The notes: generated from the letters alone by a model not told the origin. A stretch of 64,000 nt of DNA from Meandrina meandrites (GCA_963693305.1 OY855913.1:4353001-4417000), one strand, 5' to 3'; numbered from the stretch's first letter, positions 42,301 to 53,214 are shown. Program-made: numbers and translations.

Positions 42301-45300
42301 TTCTCTGTAGTAACGTAGACTTCCAGTCACTAAATTATTCTAACCTCTTGCCGTGATGTTATTTTTTAACTAGTCATAGCCCCTTTGTACCTTGAACCAA
42401 CTTCATCACTTGCAATAGAGGATGACTTCAATGACGAGGAAACATGGGGTGCGATAAAGAAGCAAGCGGGAACACGCGCTGAAAATGTTAACAACATTGA
42501 AGATGATTCTGATGACGACGATGATGACAGCGATGTAACAATCAGTGACATCTTCCCTCTTGTGACCTCTACCCCACCTGCACATCTAAAAGGTGGTCAG
42601 CCTCAGAGGAGCATGGCGGCTGGAGGTGGTGAAGCAGATGGGTTGGTAGCGTCAACACCACCAACATCTTCTCTGGTCACCAAGCTGTTTCCACAGTTAA
42701 AGCCAAAGCAGAAAGCTGCAGTTGTAAGTGGTCAAATGTCTGTTCCCAAGTTTAATGCTGCATGAACCTGACGACTGAAGGCGCTGTTTCACTAAAGGCC
42801 TGGCAAAACGAGGAAACATGTTTCCAGAAACACCCATAGCGCGCACATTGTTCCCCAATGTTTTGTAGTTTTGCCACACGGGAAGCATTGTTTCCAGTGT
42901 CAATTTTGTTTCCAAGAAGCAAAATTTGCTTCTGACACACGGCAGAAACATTTCGTGTTTCCGCGCGGCCTGGAAGCATAGAAAAACGAGGAAACAATCA
43001 CGGAGACATGTTTCCTCGTTTTACCAGGCCTTAAGCCAGGCTTTGTGCAAAATGGCTTGCAGTTGTGTTGCGCCTTCGTGAAACAAGTTGCACGAAATGT
43101 TTTTCAGTGTAACACAGATTAGGCAGTGCATAAAATTCTTTGCATTGTTGTGAACAGTATTTTTTTTATTCTAGCTCGAGAAACTATTGCTGTGATGAAG
43201 TTGTGGGACATGTTGATTGCAGGGCATACTACACTGCGCAAGTTTTAGTGCAAATTGTGTCATAATGCAAAGTAAAACTGCGAGGCAAGCTGGACGAGAA
43301 ACTGCTTAGTGTATGATTTCTTTGTCAAAATAACTTTTTTTCCATTCTATTTGAAATTTGAAGTTTTGTAGTTGTGTTTGTGTGCTTCTTCTTCCAGCAA
43401 GAGGAAAAAACGTCTCACTTAAAAATGCTTTGACAATAAAACCGATCCATATTCGATACGATCTGCAGCCTTCTAATAATCTGCCTTTGTTAACCCTTGT
43501 CGCCACAGCAACCAAGCAGTAAACAAGCGGGCAGTGATGTTCCCAACGCCCAATCTGGAAAAGAGAACAAGGAAGAGTCTGTAGACACAATTCAGAGTAT
43601 GGCGGTGAGGGAGAAACTCAATGAACTAGAAACTGAGATAGACAAGTTCAGATCTGAGAACGCAGCTTTAGCCAAGATGAGAAGTGAACGAGAAGAGGTG
43701 AGAGGAGAAATGTCTTGTTATTCTGTAAGTCAAGCAAGGAAAATAAGTATTTAAATAGAAGAAAATGGGGTTTTGCATCTTAGGAGAAAGGTAAATTGTG
43801 TGTTATTAGCTACTATAAGCATTTCTGTTAAATTTTACCAGTTACATGTATTACTTCAAGCCTCCTTCGAAATATTTGACATTTAGTTTTTCTCCGCCTG
43901 TTTGTCCTTTGTCAACTATGTCAAAACCGTTGTGGTATTTGTTGCCATTGCATGTTATTGAAACAGTTTGTTGTTCCACAGGGCTTGAAAAAGCTCCAAA
44001 CTGAGATTGCTGCCTTCGAGAAACAGAAAACAGAGGAGCTTGAAAGATTAGAACATTTCAGAGAGGAAGAACTCCGAAAGTTACGGTATGAGTTCCTGAC
44101 GATACCTTTTGTGACTGTTGATATAGTCCAGGAAATTAATACCAATGTCAGACATTTAATAACTTGGCTTTTGACTCTTAGGGAAAAAATATCAATTGAA
44201 GTTGTAACGATAAAAACTACTAAGTAGAGAGGGGGTAAGGATGGTGCAGGGAGGGCAACCACTGGGGGTAACATCAAGTGACCATCTCCAAACAGTCATG
44301 TACTGTTGCATGTAAACAATAGCTTTATGGACACACTCCCGTGTGTTCCTTTTACAGTGTTGGTCTGTAGTAGTCTGAAGTTATTCTCGTATAGAATATA
44401 GCCTATGTCATTGAGAACCATTTTGGCCGAAAATGCTTCAAAATAAGATATCCAACTTTTGTGTTTTAGCCGTGAAAGACGAGTGTTTGAAAAATATCAG
44501 AAAGCCGCCCGTTCAATGCCAGATAAGAAGGAACGAGATGAGATCGAGAGCCTGCGTGGACAGGTAAATAAAACCACCAGTCTTACTAGAAACTTAAACA
44601 AAGCTTTCTATAAAACTTATTGAAAGTTCCATCTCTCTCCATAGTTAGCGGAGTTGCAAGAAGAGCTTAAGCGGCGTGAATCTCGTTGGTCAGCGGCGTC
44701 GACACGTAACCGGCAGAGGATCGAGGCTTTGGAGCAACAGAACAAAGAACTACAAGATGAAGTGAAACTGTTAGAGCAATATCGACTGCAACAGTGGAGA
44801 GAAGATGAACAGGCCAAGGTACGATTATGCGTTATTATACGAAAATATCTGGCATATTTAACAGTTATTCAATGAGCGCGTGTTGGATATCAGATGGTAG
44901 ATAGCCAACGAGGCACGTAAAGCCACGTTGGCTATAACTATCTCATCTCCAACAAGCGCGAGTGGAATAATTATTTTATTAAAAACACCCAAAGAATTTT
45001 AATATTTGAGCGCCCCGGCTGTTCTCTCTGATGCGTACACCTACCACTGATTTGTGGTGAATGGTATATGAGCTCATATACCATCGCCTGTAAACCAATC
45101 AAAACTCAGGAATTGCAATATACCATGGCTAGTTTTTAATAATAAATGGTAATTGTAACATATGTAATTTAGTCGTTAGACGGCGAGATATGTTTTTTAA
45201 TAAGCGATTTAACGGAACTAAATGTGTCTTTTGGCAGGCAAAAGAGGAAGAGGACTTAAGACCGAAAAAACCTTTACAACGAAAGACTGTTAAGACAACT

Positions 45301-48300
45301 GAAGAAGGTAACGCCATCTTACATGGAAAGCGTTTCTTTATACAAGAAACACCCTTTGGAGACTAATTTTGACGTTCAATATTCCTGGAGTAATTCCCAG
45401 CAAGTATCGTTTAGAAAGGTCGACCTCCCGCGACTAGTCTGTACCTAAAGCAAGACGCGTTTATTTGATTGGTCAGTTTATGTTTCCGTCGATTTCATTG
45501 GTCCGGAGCACGTGAAAAGCGAATGTTACGCACGTGTTTCTCTTCTATTTTGGGCATTATTGCACCCAACGTGTGCCATGTGACGAATTCAGCCAATGGT
45601 GTAACAGAAATACTCTTCTGTTGATAAATGTAGCAAACGTAACTCGATATGTTACTTTCCTTTTGAATACCAGTTTTGTTATCGTTTACTTCCTTAGAAT
45701 CTGGACCCAGGCTTCCTCTGCGTCACCGAACCCCTCCCCTGATACCAGCTCTGGTCGAAGCAGTTCCCAGGTCGACTCCCGAAAATGCTACCGTTGATTC
45801 TGATAACAGGTGAGGTCCAGTCATGTACAAATGACTTTTGCTATAGTTTAGCTACTGAGTAGTTTCTTTGAGCGGAAAAACTGCTTCTGAATTTGTCGTT
45901 TGTTTCTGAACTCGTGAACAGGCAACTCAAAACCACTTCTTTTTGGACTGTTTTGCAGGCTGCCCACTGCTGGCATAGATACAAACAATAACCAAGCTAC
46001 GATGCTTCATCAGGACGAGGATGTACCAACAGATCTACTTTCTAAATCGAGCGAGGAAAACTCTGAAATAAACTCTAACGCCAAGCCTCAAGAAGATGCT
46101 ACCCAAGAGATGCGGAAATCTAAACGAAGGTTAGTGTGCTAAAATTTGTAGCAAACCTTAAGAATCTGCCAGAATAAAGCCTCGCTCAAAAAATTGGTCA
46201 TGTGTTCCGTGTAGCGGCTCTGATTGGCTGTTATTTGCGCGCGAAAATTCAAAACCGAACAACAGCTAGTCACAGACACGTAACGCTCAACTTGTCACGC
46301 AACAAATTTCAGTGTTGCAAGTTGAAAAAAAAAATTGTTGCAAAAAGTGGAACTCAATTCTTCTTTGTGCAACATGTTGCTGCAACTTGCAACACTGAAA
46401 TTTGTTGCGTGACAAGTTGAGCATTGCAACAATGTTGCCCCACAAGTTGAACGAAATGTTGCATTATTATTGGCCTGTACACACATCTCTGCAGAGTAAC
46501 GTCCTCAGTATAGAAGTTTTCGAGTCGAGCGGGAGGAAGAATTGACGCACGAAAAGTGACATCTATTTAAGTTTTCTCAGGCAAGTTCTAATCGTGATAA
46601 TCACTTATTTTCCTCACTAACGCTCCGTTGTTCACTCGGTAGTCCACGTCGAAGAAGTAAGACACCAGACAGCAGTGAAAAAATAAAACGAAACGTCCAC
46701 TTCCAGGATGAAGAGAAAAATGACCCGAGTGGTCCAAGGGAAAGCAGGAATTTAAATGAGAGAACAACGAGACCAGATCCGAGAGAAATAATGCATCCTG
46801 ACGGAAAGGTAATATCAGTGGTAGATTTAGAGGTGCTAGAGAAAAGGGAGCCGGGACAGATAACGGGCGCATTCACCGCCCTCCTCCCCGCAACACTCGG
46901 GAAGTGGGGAGGGGGGACTGAAGGTGAGCCGTATCTCAAACTAGTGGCATAGGAGAGTAAGAGAATAAAGGTGTCGAAACGCAGGAAAAAGGTCCCGACA
47001 GAAGAAATAAAGTTTGCTAAAAAAAAATCAAAGAAAATGTATGAAATTTGTACTCAGATCTTGAAAACTGATTTTGTTCCAGGTTGAGAAAGTGAACAGT
47101 GATGGATCCCGCGTAATTACTTTCGCAAACGGCACAAGGAAAGACATAAGTGTTGACGGCCAAACTGTCATCGTCACTTTCTTCAATGGAGACATCAAGC
47201 AGATAATGCCCGACCAGAGGGTGGTAAGGCAACCTTTGTGCTTCCTTAGGGAGATATACAGGTAGACTACTTGTAAAAGTTCTTTTCTCTAAGGGTCGGA
47301 GGAGCAGTTGTATATCGGGGACGGGGCGAACCACCAGGTGGTATGGACGGGAAGGCGCTCTTGTCTCGCCTCATCCCCCCCCCCCCCCCCCCTCCCCTCA
47401 CGCGTCTTAAACCCTAGTTTACAGCATCCCCTCTCTGAATTTCGAGAAAAAAAACAGACTGCAAGCAGTCTAACGTACAGGCAGAGATATTCGCTTTTAC
47501 TAGAAAATCATGTTTTCGGTTCTAAATCGATTCTTGCGTTGAAAAGTAAGCGCTTCTTATCATATGCTACACTTTTCACGTGGAGTAGTAAGAAACAGTT
47601 ACAGGCGAAATCTCTTCGTCGATAATTAAGTTACTAAGCAACATTACGTAACCTCAATGCGTCATGCTCGCGTGACAACTCTTCGGAGCACTCGTGAGTT
47701 TTGTTGGATAATAATCGATAACAACTGGAAATCCTTCGAGTGCCTCAGCAAAGTTGTTTTCTTAATAACGGCGCATGCTACCGCGACCGTAATAGCGCCT
47801 TTTGACGCGACCTGATGTGTAGGCAGGATAAGAGGCGCCTACATCCAGAGCACGCGCACACCTTAAGGCTGGTAACATTAGCATACCATATGCTCTCCTG
47901 TTTCATGGGCTCCTGCCTGCTTTGACAACGCCTCAGGATGGAATCAAGTAAACTGGGTAATTTTTTTTCTCCTGGATTAGATTTACTATTACTCAGATGC
48001 GCAAACAACACATACCACTTACCCAGACGGACTGGAGGTTTTACAATTTCCAAGGTTCGTATTTTCATTTTTTTTTTTTTAAGTTTCATATATCTGAATC
48101 CTTGCTTGTCCCGGACAGTTTTTCACAGTGTGTATCTCACAGTTGACTACTGGTTTCTGCGCGCTATAACTTTTTTTCTTCGTGACGCACTGGTTTGCAA
48201 ATTATGCAAGAACTTTTCTTTTTGTACCGTTATATGCTTGGCAACATAATTTTTTGTCTTGGTTATTACCAAATTTGGCACAAAATATTCCAAATATTCT

Positions 48301-49671
48301 TCGACGATAAGATAAATAACCAAAATATTTACCTCGCCACAATGTATGGAAACCAGTATTGAGTAAGGAGAAGTAGTATTTGCAAAGTGTGCAATCCATA
48401 TCATTGAGAAACTTGGCATTTTGAAACTAACCGTTCTCGCCTCGATAATATACAAGTCATGTAGTTTATTTTTGTGCCTCAGAATTGTTTTTGTTTCTCG
48501 TGCATTTAGCAAACAGATTGAGAAGCATTACCGTGATGGTACAAAGGAGATTATCTTTCCTGATCAAACCATCAAGTATCTGTACCCTAACGGAGCCGAG
48601 GAATGTGTGTTTAGCGATGGCACCATACAGAAAGTTAGTGTAGATGGAGAGAGAACCATTGAATTCCCAAATGGACAACGAGAAACCCACACCAAGTACT
48701 ATAAAGTAAGCAGTTACAAGTTATTTTTGTATAAGACCAGCGTTTATAGAGTAACCAAGATATTGTGCATGGAACATGATATGGTGATAACGATTATCTA
48801 GCGGTCCAATCAAATTCGGCCCTGGTTGTTCAAAGGGTAGATAACGCTATCCATCAGATAAATCGCTATCCAGTGGAACGTGTTGACAAAACAAGCCACG
48901 GTATCTACTTGATAGCGATTCATCCGGTAAATAGCGTTTTCCATCCTTTGAACAACTGGGGCCTGGCCGGGTTCTTCGTGTTGTGCTTTTTGGCAACGCG
49001 CTTTATCTGAACTACAATGCCTCCCTGTGCCAAGAAACATAAATCATCTGGGTGCCGACCCACAAACTCCTGGGAAGAAGAGAGGCAGCATAAATCATTT
49101 GGGTGCCGACCCATAAACTCCTGCGAAGAGGAGAGGCAGCATAAATCATTTGGGTGCCGACCCATAAACTCCTGGGAAGAAGAGAGGCAACATAAATCAT
49201 TTGGGTGCCGACCCATAAACTCCTGGGAAGAAGAGAGGCAACATAAATCATTTGGGTGCCGACCCATAAACTCCTGGGAAGTGGAGGGGAGGCAACAACC
49301 TGCCTTAGACTAGCTTCCCATTCAAGGGTAGTAGTGATATATTCAGTCGTTTTCTCCCAGCGGAGTTATTTCCCGGCCTGGTACTGAAGAAACAACAGTC
49401 TAGGCGTGAAGATAATATATATCACTAAGCAACTGATAATTTTGTGAACTTAGAAAGGAAAGGAGCTAATGGTACATAGCGCAAATTGCTTCATTCATTT
49501 TCTTATGTTTTTTTTTTTTTAACTTTCGCTTAGAAAAGGGAATACCCTGACGGTACAGTGAAGACAGTCTATCCCGATGGTCGTACGGAGACCCGTTATG
49601 CTACGGGACGTGTGCGGGTTAAAGACCGGGAAGGACGGGTCCTAGTCGATTCTTCCAACCAAAACAGATGA
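33376..49671 (+). CDS. CENPJ: Centromere protein J / CPAP (SAS-4), 22 coding exons, 1399 aa
   Basis: Exons: 33376-34515, 35264-35330, 35650-35711, 36665-36922, 37628-37809, 39078-39177, 40064-40235, 41231-41356, 41689-41802, 42374-42723, 43509-43697, 43982-44085, 44470-44563, 44645-44818, 45238-45307, 45698-45809, 45959-46129, 46643-46808, 47083-47223, 47981-48054, 48510-48705, 49534-49671. Every junction keeps the frame. Landmarks: a Gln-rich N-terminal helix (about 15-60); [14 protein letters not shown] (about 410-423) and [11 protein letters not shown] (about 442-453), matching the tubulin-binding PN2-3 region; [15 protein letters not shown] (about 615-630); a coiled coil at about 880-1044; and the TCP10_C/G-box beta domain (about 1214-1390) with [43 protein letters not shown] and [15 protein letters not shown], which binds STIL. 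CPAP controls centriole length and recruits pericentriolar material. Human CPAP has 1338 aa. The ATG at 33376 (AACATGG) is the first in-frame ATG; the exon 4 acceptor (36664) lacks a pyrimidine tract and is the weakest call. Confidence 0.95.
35991..36120. repeat. Inverted repeat with AATCCTGATTTCTCAAAC ends in CENPJ intron 3
   Basis: AGAATCCTGATTTCTC near 35993 faces GAAATCAGGATTCT near 36107. GATTTCTCAAACC recurs internally near 36050 and 36069. It is a short non-autonomous element or foldback. Confidence 0.7.
36284..36598 (+). mobile_element. tRNA-derived SINE, forward copy in CENPJ intron 3
   Basis: The head GGCGCGTTGGCCTAATGGTT holds the A box, with a B box GGATTCGAGCC about 60 bp later, longer than in a tRNA because of an internal duplication of GGATTC. 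The body has TTGTGTTCTTGGGCAAGATA, CACCCAGGTGTATAAGTGGG and CTAGCATCCCATCC, and it ends in GACTTTACTTTAC. It is the same family as 23573 and 25309. Confidence 0.9.
37921..38022. repeat. GTTCGATGT minisatellite in CENPJ intron 5
   Basis: At least ten units of TTCGATG with spacers of two or three bases (GTG, TTG, GGG), giving a period of 9-10 bp. On the minus strand it reads as HRTHRT-type peptide, which is not a gene. Confidence 0.88.
39182..40047 (+). repeat. Polypyrimidine tract of TTTCTA/TTTTTC units filling CENPJ intron 6
   Basis: About 865 bp consist almost wholly of T and C with scattered A, in blocks such as TTTCTATTTCTATTTCTTTT. It runs from just after the exon 6 donor to 16 bp before the next exon. 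A 300-codon open frame of Phe, Tyr, Leu, Ser and Ile results from composition only, as does the Arg/Asn/Lys-rich frame on the other strand. Confidence 0.95.
40236..41230. other. CENPJ intron 7 with no recognised gene
   Basis: About 1 kb. It contains CGATCGATCGCTCGATCGCT (about 40658-40677) followed by CTTCGCGCTTCGCGCTCGCT, a small GC-rich low-complexity patch. Nothing else is recognised. Confidence 0.5.
42796..43031. mobile_element. PIF/Harbinger-like MITE with TAA target duplication in CENPJ intron 10
   Basis: The left end AGGCCTGGCAAAACGAGGAA (42796) and the right end, reverse complement AGGCCTGGTAAAACGAGGAA (ending 43031), pair over 28 bp with about two mismatches. TAA flanks both sides (42793-42795 and 43032-43034). 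Internal CATTGTTTCC and GGAAACAATC blocks give a second level of inverted repeats. A 3-bp TWA duplication is typical of PIF/Harbinger elements. It is 236 bp with no ORF. Confidence 0.85.
44865..44970. mobile_element. Short foldback element after CENPJ exon 14
   Basis: The left arm TTATTCAATGAGCGCGTGTT (44865) and the right arm, reverse complement TTATTCCACTCGCGCTTGTT, pair imperfectly over about 45 bp, including CTATC and AGCCAACG blocks around a 15-bp loop. It begins 46 bp past the exon 14 donor. Confidence 0.75.
45061..45084. repeat. Perfect 24-bp palindrome
   Basis: ATGGTATATGAG is followed directly by its own reverse complement, with no spacer, in CENPJ intron 14. Further ATATACCATGG about 35 bp downstream (near 45118) repeats half of it. 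Confidence 0.85.
46285..46422. mobile_element. Foldback element with perfect 40-bp inverted repeats in CENPJ intron 17
   Basis: The arms 46285-46324 (beginning GCTCAACTTGTCACGCAACA) and 46383-46422 are exact reverse complements; the loop is 58 bp. The arm contains GTCACGCAA, the complement of the TTGCGTGAC motif that recurs across the window. Perfect arms suggest a recent insertion or gene conversion between the arms. Confidence 0.9.
48818..48963. mobile_element. MITE with GGCCC-CAGTTGTTCAAAG ends in CENPJ intron 21
   Basis: The left end GGCCCTGGTTGTTCAAAGGG and the reverse complement of the right end GGCCCCAGTTGTTCAAAGGA are alike. Complementarity continues through ATAACGCTAT and ATAAATCGCTATC-type blocks for about 55 bp. 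The 146-bp element has no ORF and no clear target duplication. Confidence 0.82.
49041..49295. repeat. 51-bp minisatellite, five copies, in CENPJ intron 21
   Basis: AAATCATTTGGGTGCCGACC starts at 49041 (with C for T), 49092, 49143, 49194 and 49245, an exact 51-bp period. The unit also contains CATAAACTCCTGGGAAGA. The period is a multiple of 3, so open frames appear on both strands (for example [16 protein letters not shown] on the minus strand), but these are a by-product of the repeat inside an intron. Confidence 0.95.
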
Positions 49672-49800
49672 CAGTTGCTGCAAACTTGAAAAGACTCCAC
49701 TATATAAATTGTATAAAAACAAATGCAGAAGCTGCGTGTCAAGGCAACTGCCATTTTGTAGTGGGGTCGTTCATGGATGATCCAGGCCGATAAATGTATC

Positions 49801-49806
49801 AATAAA
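49801..49806 (+). terminator. Polyadenylation signal AATAAA of CENPJ
   Basis: AATAAA lies 130 bp after the CENPJ stop codon and is a plausible end for the transcript. Confidence 0.55.
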
Positions 49807-50925
49807 GGCCGATAAATGTATGGTTGGTTTTATGTGATAACTCTGTAAAAAAAAATTATCAAATCGAGCTAGTGAACACAGATAATGGGATTTGTTCAGA
49901 TAGACGATTTGTATGTGTGAGTAAAATAAAATTTATTTTTGACGTTGTCCTTTTATGCAAAAATCGTTTGCTTGTTTTTGTTACTGTTTTTGTTCTTGCA
50001 CTCGGTCGACCCGCTAAGAAGAATCTAGCATTGGTGTTGAAAAAAATTAAGTCAGATTATATCAGTCTAAAGTAATGCAGACGCATAGAACGCTGAAAAG
50101 GCGAAATGATAAACTATGGAATATTTGCGAGTAACTTGTTTGTTTTAATATAATTCCTCTACAACACGTGGGCTGCAAACCTGCTTTACCACTATTTTCT
50201 ACCTTGTTTTCTACCCAGTCGCCCTAAATTTAGGCGTCTTGAAACGTTTTTGGAAAAATGTAACTGTATAAAAGCAATCTGGCTCAGAGGATGACTTCGT
50301 ATTGGGTTATAACATATTCTAAATTGTCATAACTCTTCGCGCCAGTAGGCGCATAAGGTGCAAAAAAAAACGTGTTATTTACATACTAATACTTGTAACA
50401 GGGCCGTTAGCAGGACTTTCAATGGGTGGGCGAGGGGGTTCCGGGGATAATTTCCCCCGTATAATTGTGAAAAATCAAGTTGTTGAAGTCCACATTTCCC
50501 GCATTCTGAGTGTCATTTTAACCCTCACTCTCCGATTAAACGGACCTTTGCAGCCCGTGAGGGGATGCGGACGCACCCATTGCACCCCCTGCGTACGGCT
50601 CTGTGTACGTGGCATGCAAACCAATAAAACTATCCGTAGGACTGAAGGACACCGTACTGAAATTTGGACTATCAATGTTGAAAAAATGTCATTAATCCTT
50701 TCATGTACCAGAACCAGTGTAGCAGCTTTCATGAAATGCCTTATAAGCGATAATGCTTCGATTACGCCCATACAGCGCTGCAGTTAATGCATATCAGACA
50801 AACTTTACCCAAAATGGTCTATTTACTTTCGTTGCTTAAATTTTAAATATGTAAAGAAAGCATGTTCAATGCATAATAAGTATGCTAGGTCACCTTTACC
50901 CAACACCTTCTACAGAAGTAAACAA
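49807..50925. other. Intergenic region between CENPJ and membrane protein gene 1
   Basis: No exon is recognised. It should contain the 3' UTR of the minus-strand gene starting at 51894 and of CENPJ, which converge here. Confidence 0.5.
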
Positions 50926-51894
50926 TCAAACGGCATTCGCTGCAGGATTCTGCAAGACCTCTACCCCGTTACGGCGTCGCTTCTTCTTACGGCTTCCCTG
51001 CTCCTTGCCGCTTGCTTGCTCGTCGTGATCGCACTTTCCTATCTCTTCACGGCTTCCCTCTTCACTCACTTGTGGAAAAGGAGACACTGCTCGCAGCCTA
51101 GTGGCTGGTTGGTTCTCCATCGCTTTTAACGCGATAAGCTTCTTCCATGGGATGCCAAACACGAAGAGATACCCAGTAAGCACTGATACCATACCTTGGA
51201 GGGCGAACACCCAGTTATCAGATGTCAGGTGACGATGTAAAGTGGTAAGTTGAACCGTCGCAAATCCCGCAATAAGACCTAAGGACAGCACTGCCAGAAA
51301 CGCTCTTAATTTGCAAATTGTCTTCGCTTGTTTAATCATCAGCAGAGCAGTCATTGCCAAATTTAGGAACGCCATGGTTATTTGGAATGAACCGTAGCTT
51401 GCGCCCACGGCTAAGCCAAAGTTGAAGACGACCTCGTAACATACCACGCCTACAGTTCCGTTCCGAGCTGCAGCGCTGTTGCAATCAACTGCTACCCTCG
51501 AGAAGTTCGTAATCGTCTCCCAGTTCCACATCATGAACTTAAAGCAATCCAGGTTCTTATTGTCGGGATCGCACTTGAAGCTAACTTCGAGCAGCAGAAG
51601 TATATAAAACATCAGCATTACACCACCAAACATCAGAAGGAACAAAAACAACAAGCTAGACAAAGCCTTGGCCAAGATTTTCTCCTCGTTCGTGAGATCT
51701 ATGTCTTTAAACAACCATCTCTTCTTTCCGAGGTCGTCAGCCTTCATCGTGACGCTATGGTAGAATGCATATGTGGAAATCCAGCGCCGGAGATCTTTCA
51801 GTTGATAACCCACCATAAGGAGGATCATAAATGGTACATAAGCCGTCACAAAGGCAGGAAGTGCGACCATAACCACATAAAAACCCTCCTTCAT
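50926..51894 (-). CDS. Unrecognised multi-pass membrane protein, tandem copy 1, 322 aa
   Basis: An intact intronless ORF starting MKEGFYVVMV. Predicted membrane segments lie at about residues 7-30, 78-105, 160-190, 198-217 and 228-250. Between segments 2 and 3 lies a presumably extracellular loop with cysteines in KCDPDNKNLDCFKF, sequons NFS and NGT, and the block VDCNSAAARNG. Segment 3 follows with FGLAVGASYGSFQIT, and GYLFVFGIPWKKLIALKAME closes the core. The C-terminal 60 residues are charged (SRKKKRRRNG) and end EVLQNPAANAV. The paralogue at 53394-54380 keeps all these blocks. I do not recognise the family; five segments with a cysteine-bearing loop fit a receptor- or channel-like or tetraspan-type protein, but no function can be named. 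Confidence 0.85.
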   Translation of the reverse strand: MKEGFYVVMVALPAFVTAYVPFMILLMVGYQLKDLRRWISTYAFYHSVTMKADDLGKKRWLFKDIDLTNEEKILAKALSSLLFLFLLMFGGVMLMFYILLLLEVSFKCDPDNKNLDCFKFMMWNWETITNFSRVAVDCNSAAARNGTVGVVCYEVVFNFGLAVGASYGSFQITMAFLNLAMTALLMIKQAKTICKLRAFLAVLSLGLIAGFATVQLTTLHRHLTSDNWVFALQGMVSVLTGYLFVFGIPWKKLIALKAMENQPATRLRAVSPFPQVSEEGSREEIGKCDHDEQASGKEQGSRKKKRRRNGVEVLQNPAANAV

Positions 51895-52080
51895 GGTGAT
51901 ACTGTGAACGGCTTACGAACGACTTAATGGAATGCTGCTTGGCAATTGTGTCTTCTTTATGTTTGTCTCTAAGTCCAGTGGTCTGTGACCGCTCGCTTGC
52001 CTGATAACATTTTAATGAAGTGATGCGGAAGTGATCGGCAAAAGCAGCGAGTTTTCTCTTCACGATAGTTTTACTCACTA
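51895..52080 (-). promoter_or_regulatory. 5' flank of membrane protein copy 1, conserved with copy 2
   Basis: On the plus strand it contains GGCAATTGTGTC (about 51940), AGTCCAGTGG-CTGTGACC (about 51973) and TGATGCGGAAGTGAT (about 52020), in the same order as in the 5' flank of copy 2 (54420-54497). GCGGAAGTGA is a good match to an ETS-family site. The conserved blocks suggest a duplicated 5' UTR and promoter. There is no experimental evidence. Confidence 0.6.
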
Positions 52081-53142
52081 AAAGTTGGTCATCTTGTTTT
52101 TCCCTGATAGGAAAATTATGATCACTCGCATTTAAAACGTTTTTTCTTGGTTTAAACCTTAAAAGTCGCCAGACATAGGACTCATCGACCTACTTTACCT
52201 TAGGTTAAAACGCATGCAGAGAGAGTTGACAACGCCGACCACTGGGAAAGGCTCACGGATAGTAGCGCATGAATCGTAACATTGTAATGCAGGAGATAAT
52301 AAAATGAACTGGCTACAGCAATGAGCTTTCTCGACGATGCAGCTTTCCACGTACTGCCTCTTTTTCTCTCTCACGTGTGATCTCGGTCAATACTGTAATG
52401 ACAATAAATGTATAAACGCTTTCTCTTGGCTATAAAGAAAGTCATCATTCACATCTCAGCAATGTACTTTACCTCCAGCTTGGGTACAAAGAATGGTATA
52501 AATGTCTAGGATCACCGCACTTTCCAAAATTTTCATAGAGCGACATTGTACGTTAATAACATAAAAAATTGTAAATTTTCGTTACATTTGTGTTTCGACA
52601 GGGCTCATGTTGATAGCAGGCTGCTTTAAAGTCCCTGAAAGTACTATCCTGAGCCTCAAAATAAAATAAAAGTGTCTATCTAGTACTTGTAGGTTCAGGT
52701 TTGGATTTCTCAGTTTCGATCAAGAAGTACTGCCCTTTAGGCAGACACAGTTGTCAATATTAAGAAGTTTCTTTCAGTCGATTTTCTACGCTTGTATGAG
52801 CTGCAGTTTATTAAACTTGACCACAATACAGAGTATACAATACAGATCGCAAAAAATACACAATTGAAATTTACGGTAAGCTTCGGTACAATTAATCGTC
52901 TCCAAAACAAAGACAGCTGTAGTTTTCGCTCGATCTGCAACTTTTTTTGCTAACATCTACAAGCCTGCTGAACGACGTCATGAGCGCACCTGTTCTAAGA
53001 AATCAAGGCATTTTAAACTTTATTCTATTTTTGGCTCTGTAAATCTAAAAATGCAACTTAATTGATGTCTCGCTACACCATCAGGCATCAGTTAACACCT
53101 TGATAATCTAGTTCATTTTAATAGCAAAAGTTAGTGTAAGTT

Positions 53143-53214
53143 TAGTCTGAAATGTCATCCGTCCTCTCTTCCTTACCCCCCAGAGGAAGAGAGGACGGAT
53201 GACATTTCAGACTA
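53143..53214. mobile_element. Perfect 31-bp-arm hairpin flanked by an 11-bp direct repeat
   Basis: The arms 53143-53173 (beginning TAGTCTGAAATGTCATCCGT) and 53184-53214 are exact reverse complements around a 10-bp C-rich loop. TAGTGTAAGTT occurs on both sides (53132-53142 and 53213-53223), overlapping the outer edge of the right arm. This looks like a tiny foldback insertion or a template-switch event. Confidence 0.9.

Noticed and set aside
49012..49313. Open frames over the 51-bp repeats ([16 protein letters not shown] repeats)
   Set aside because: The period is a multiple of three, so frames stay open by chance; the region lies in a CENPJ intron.
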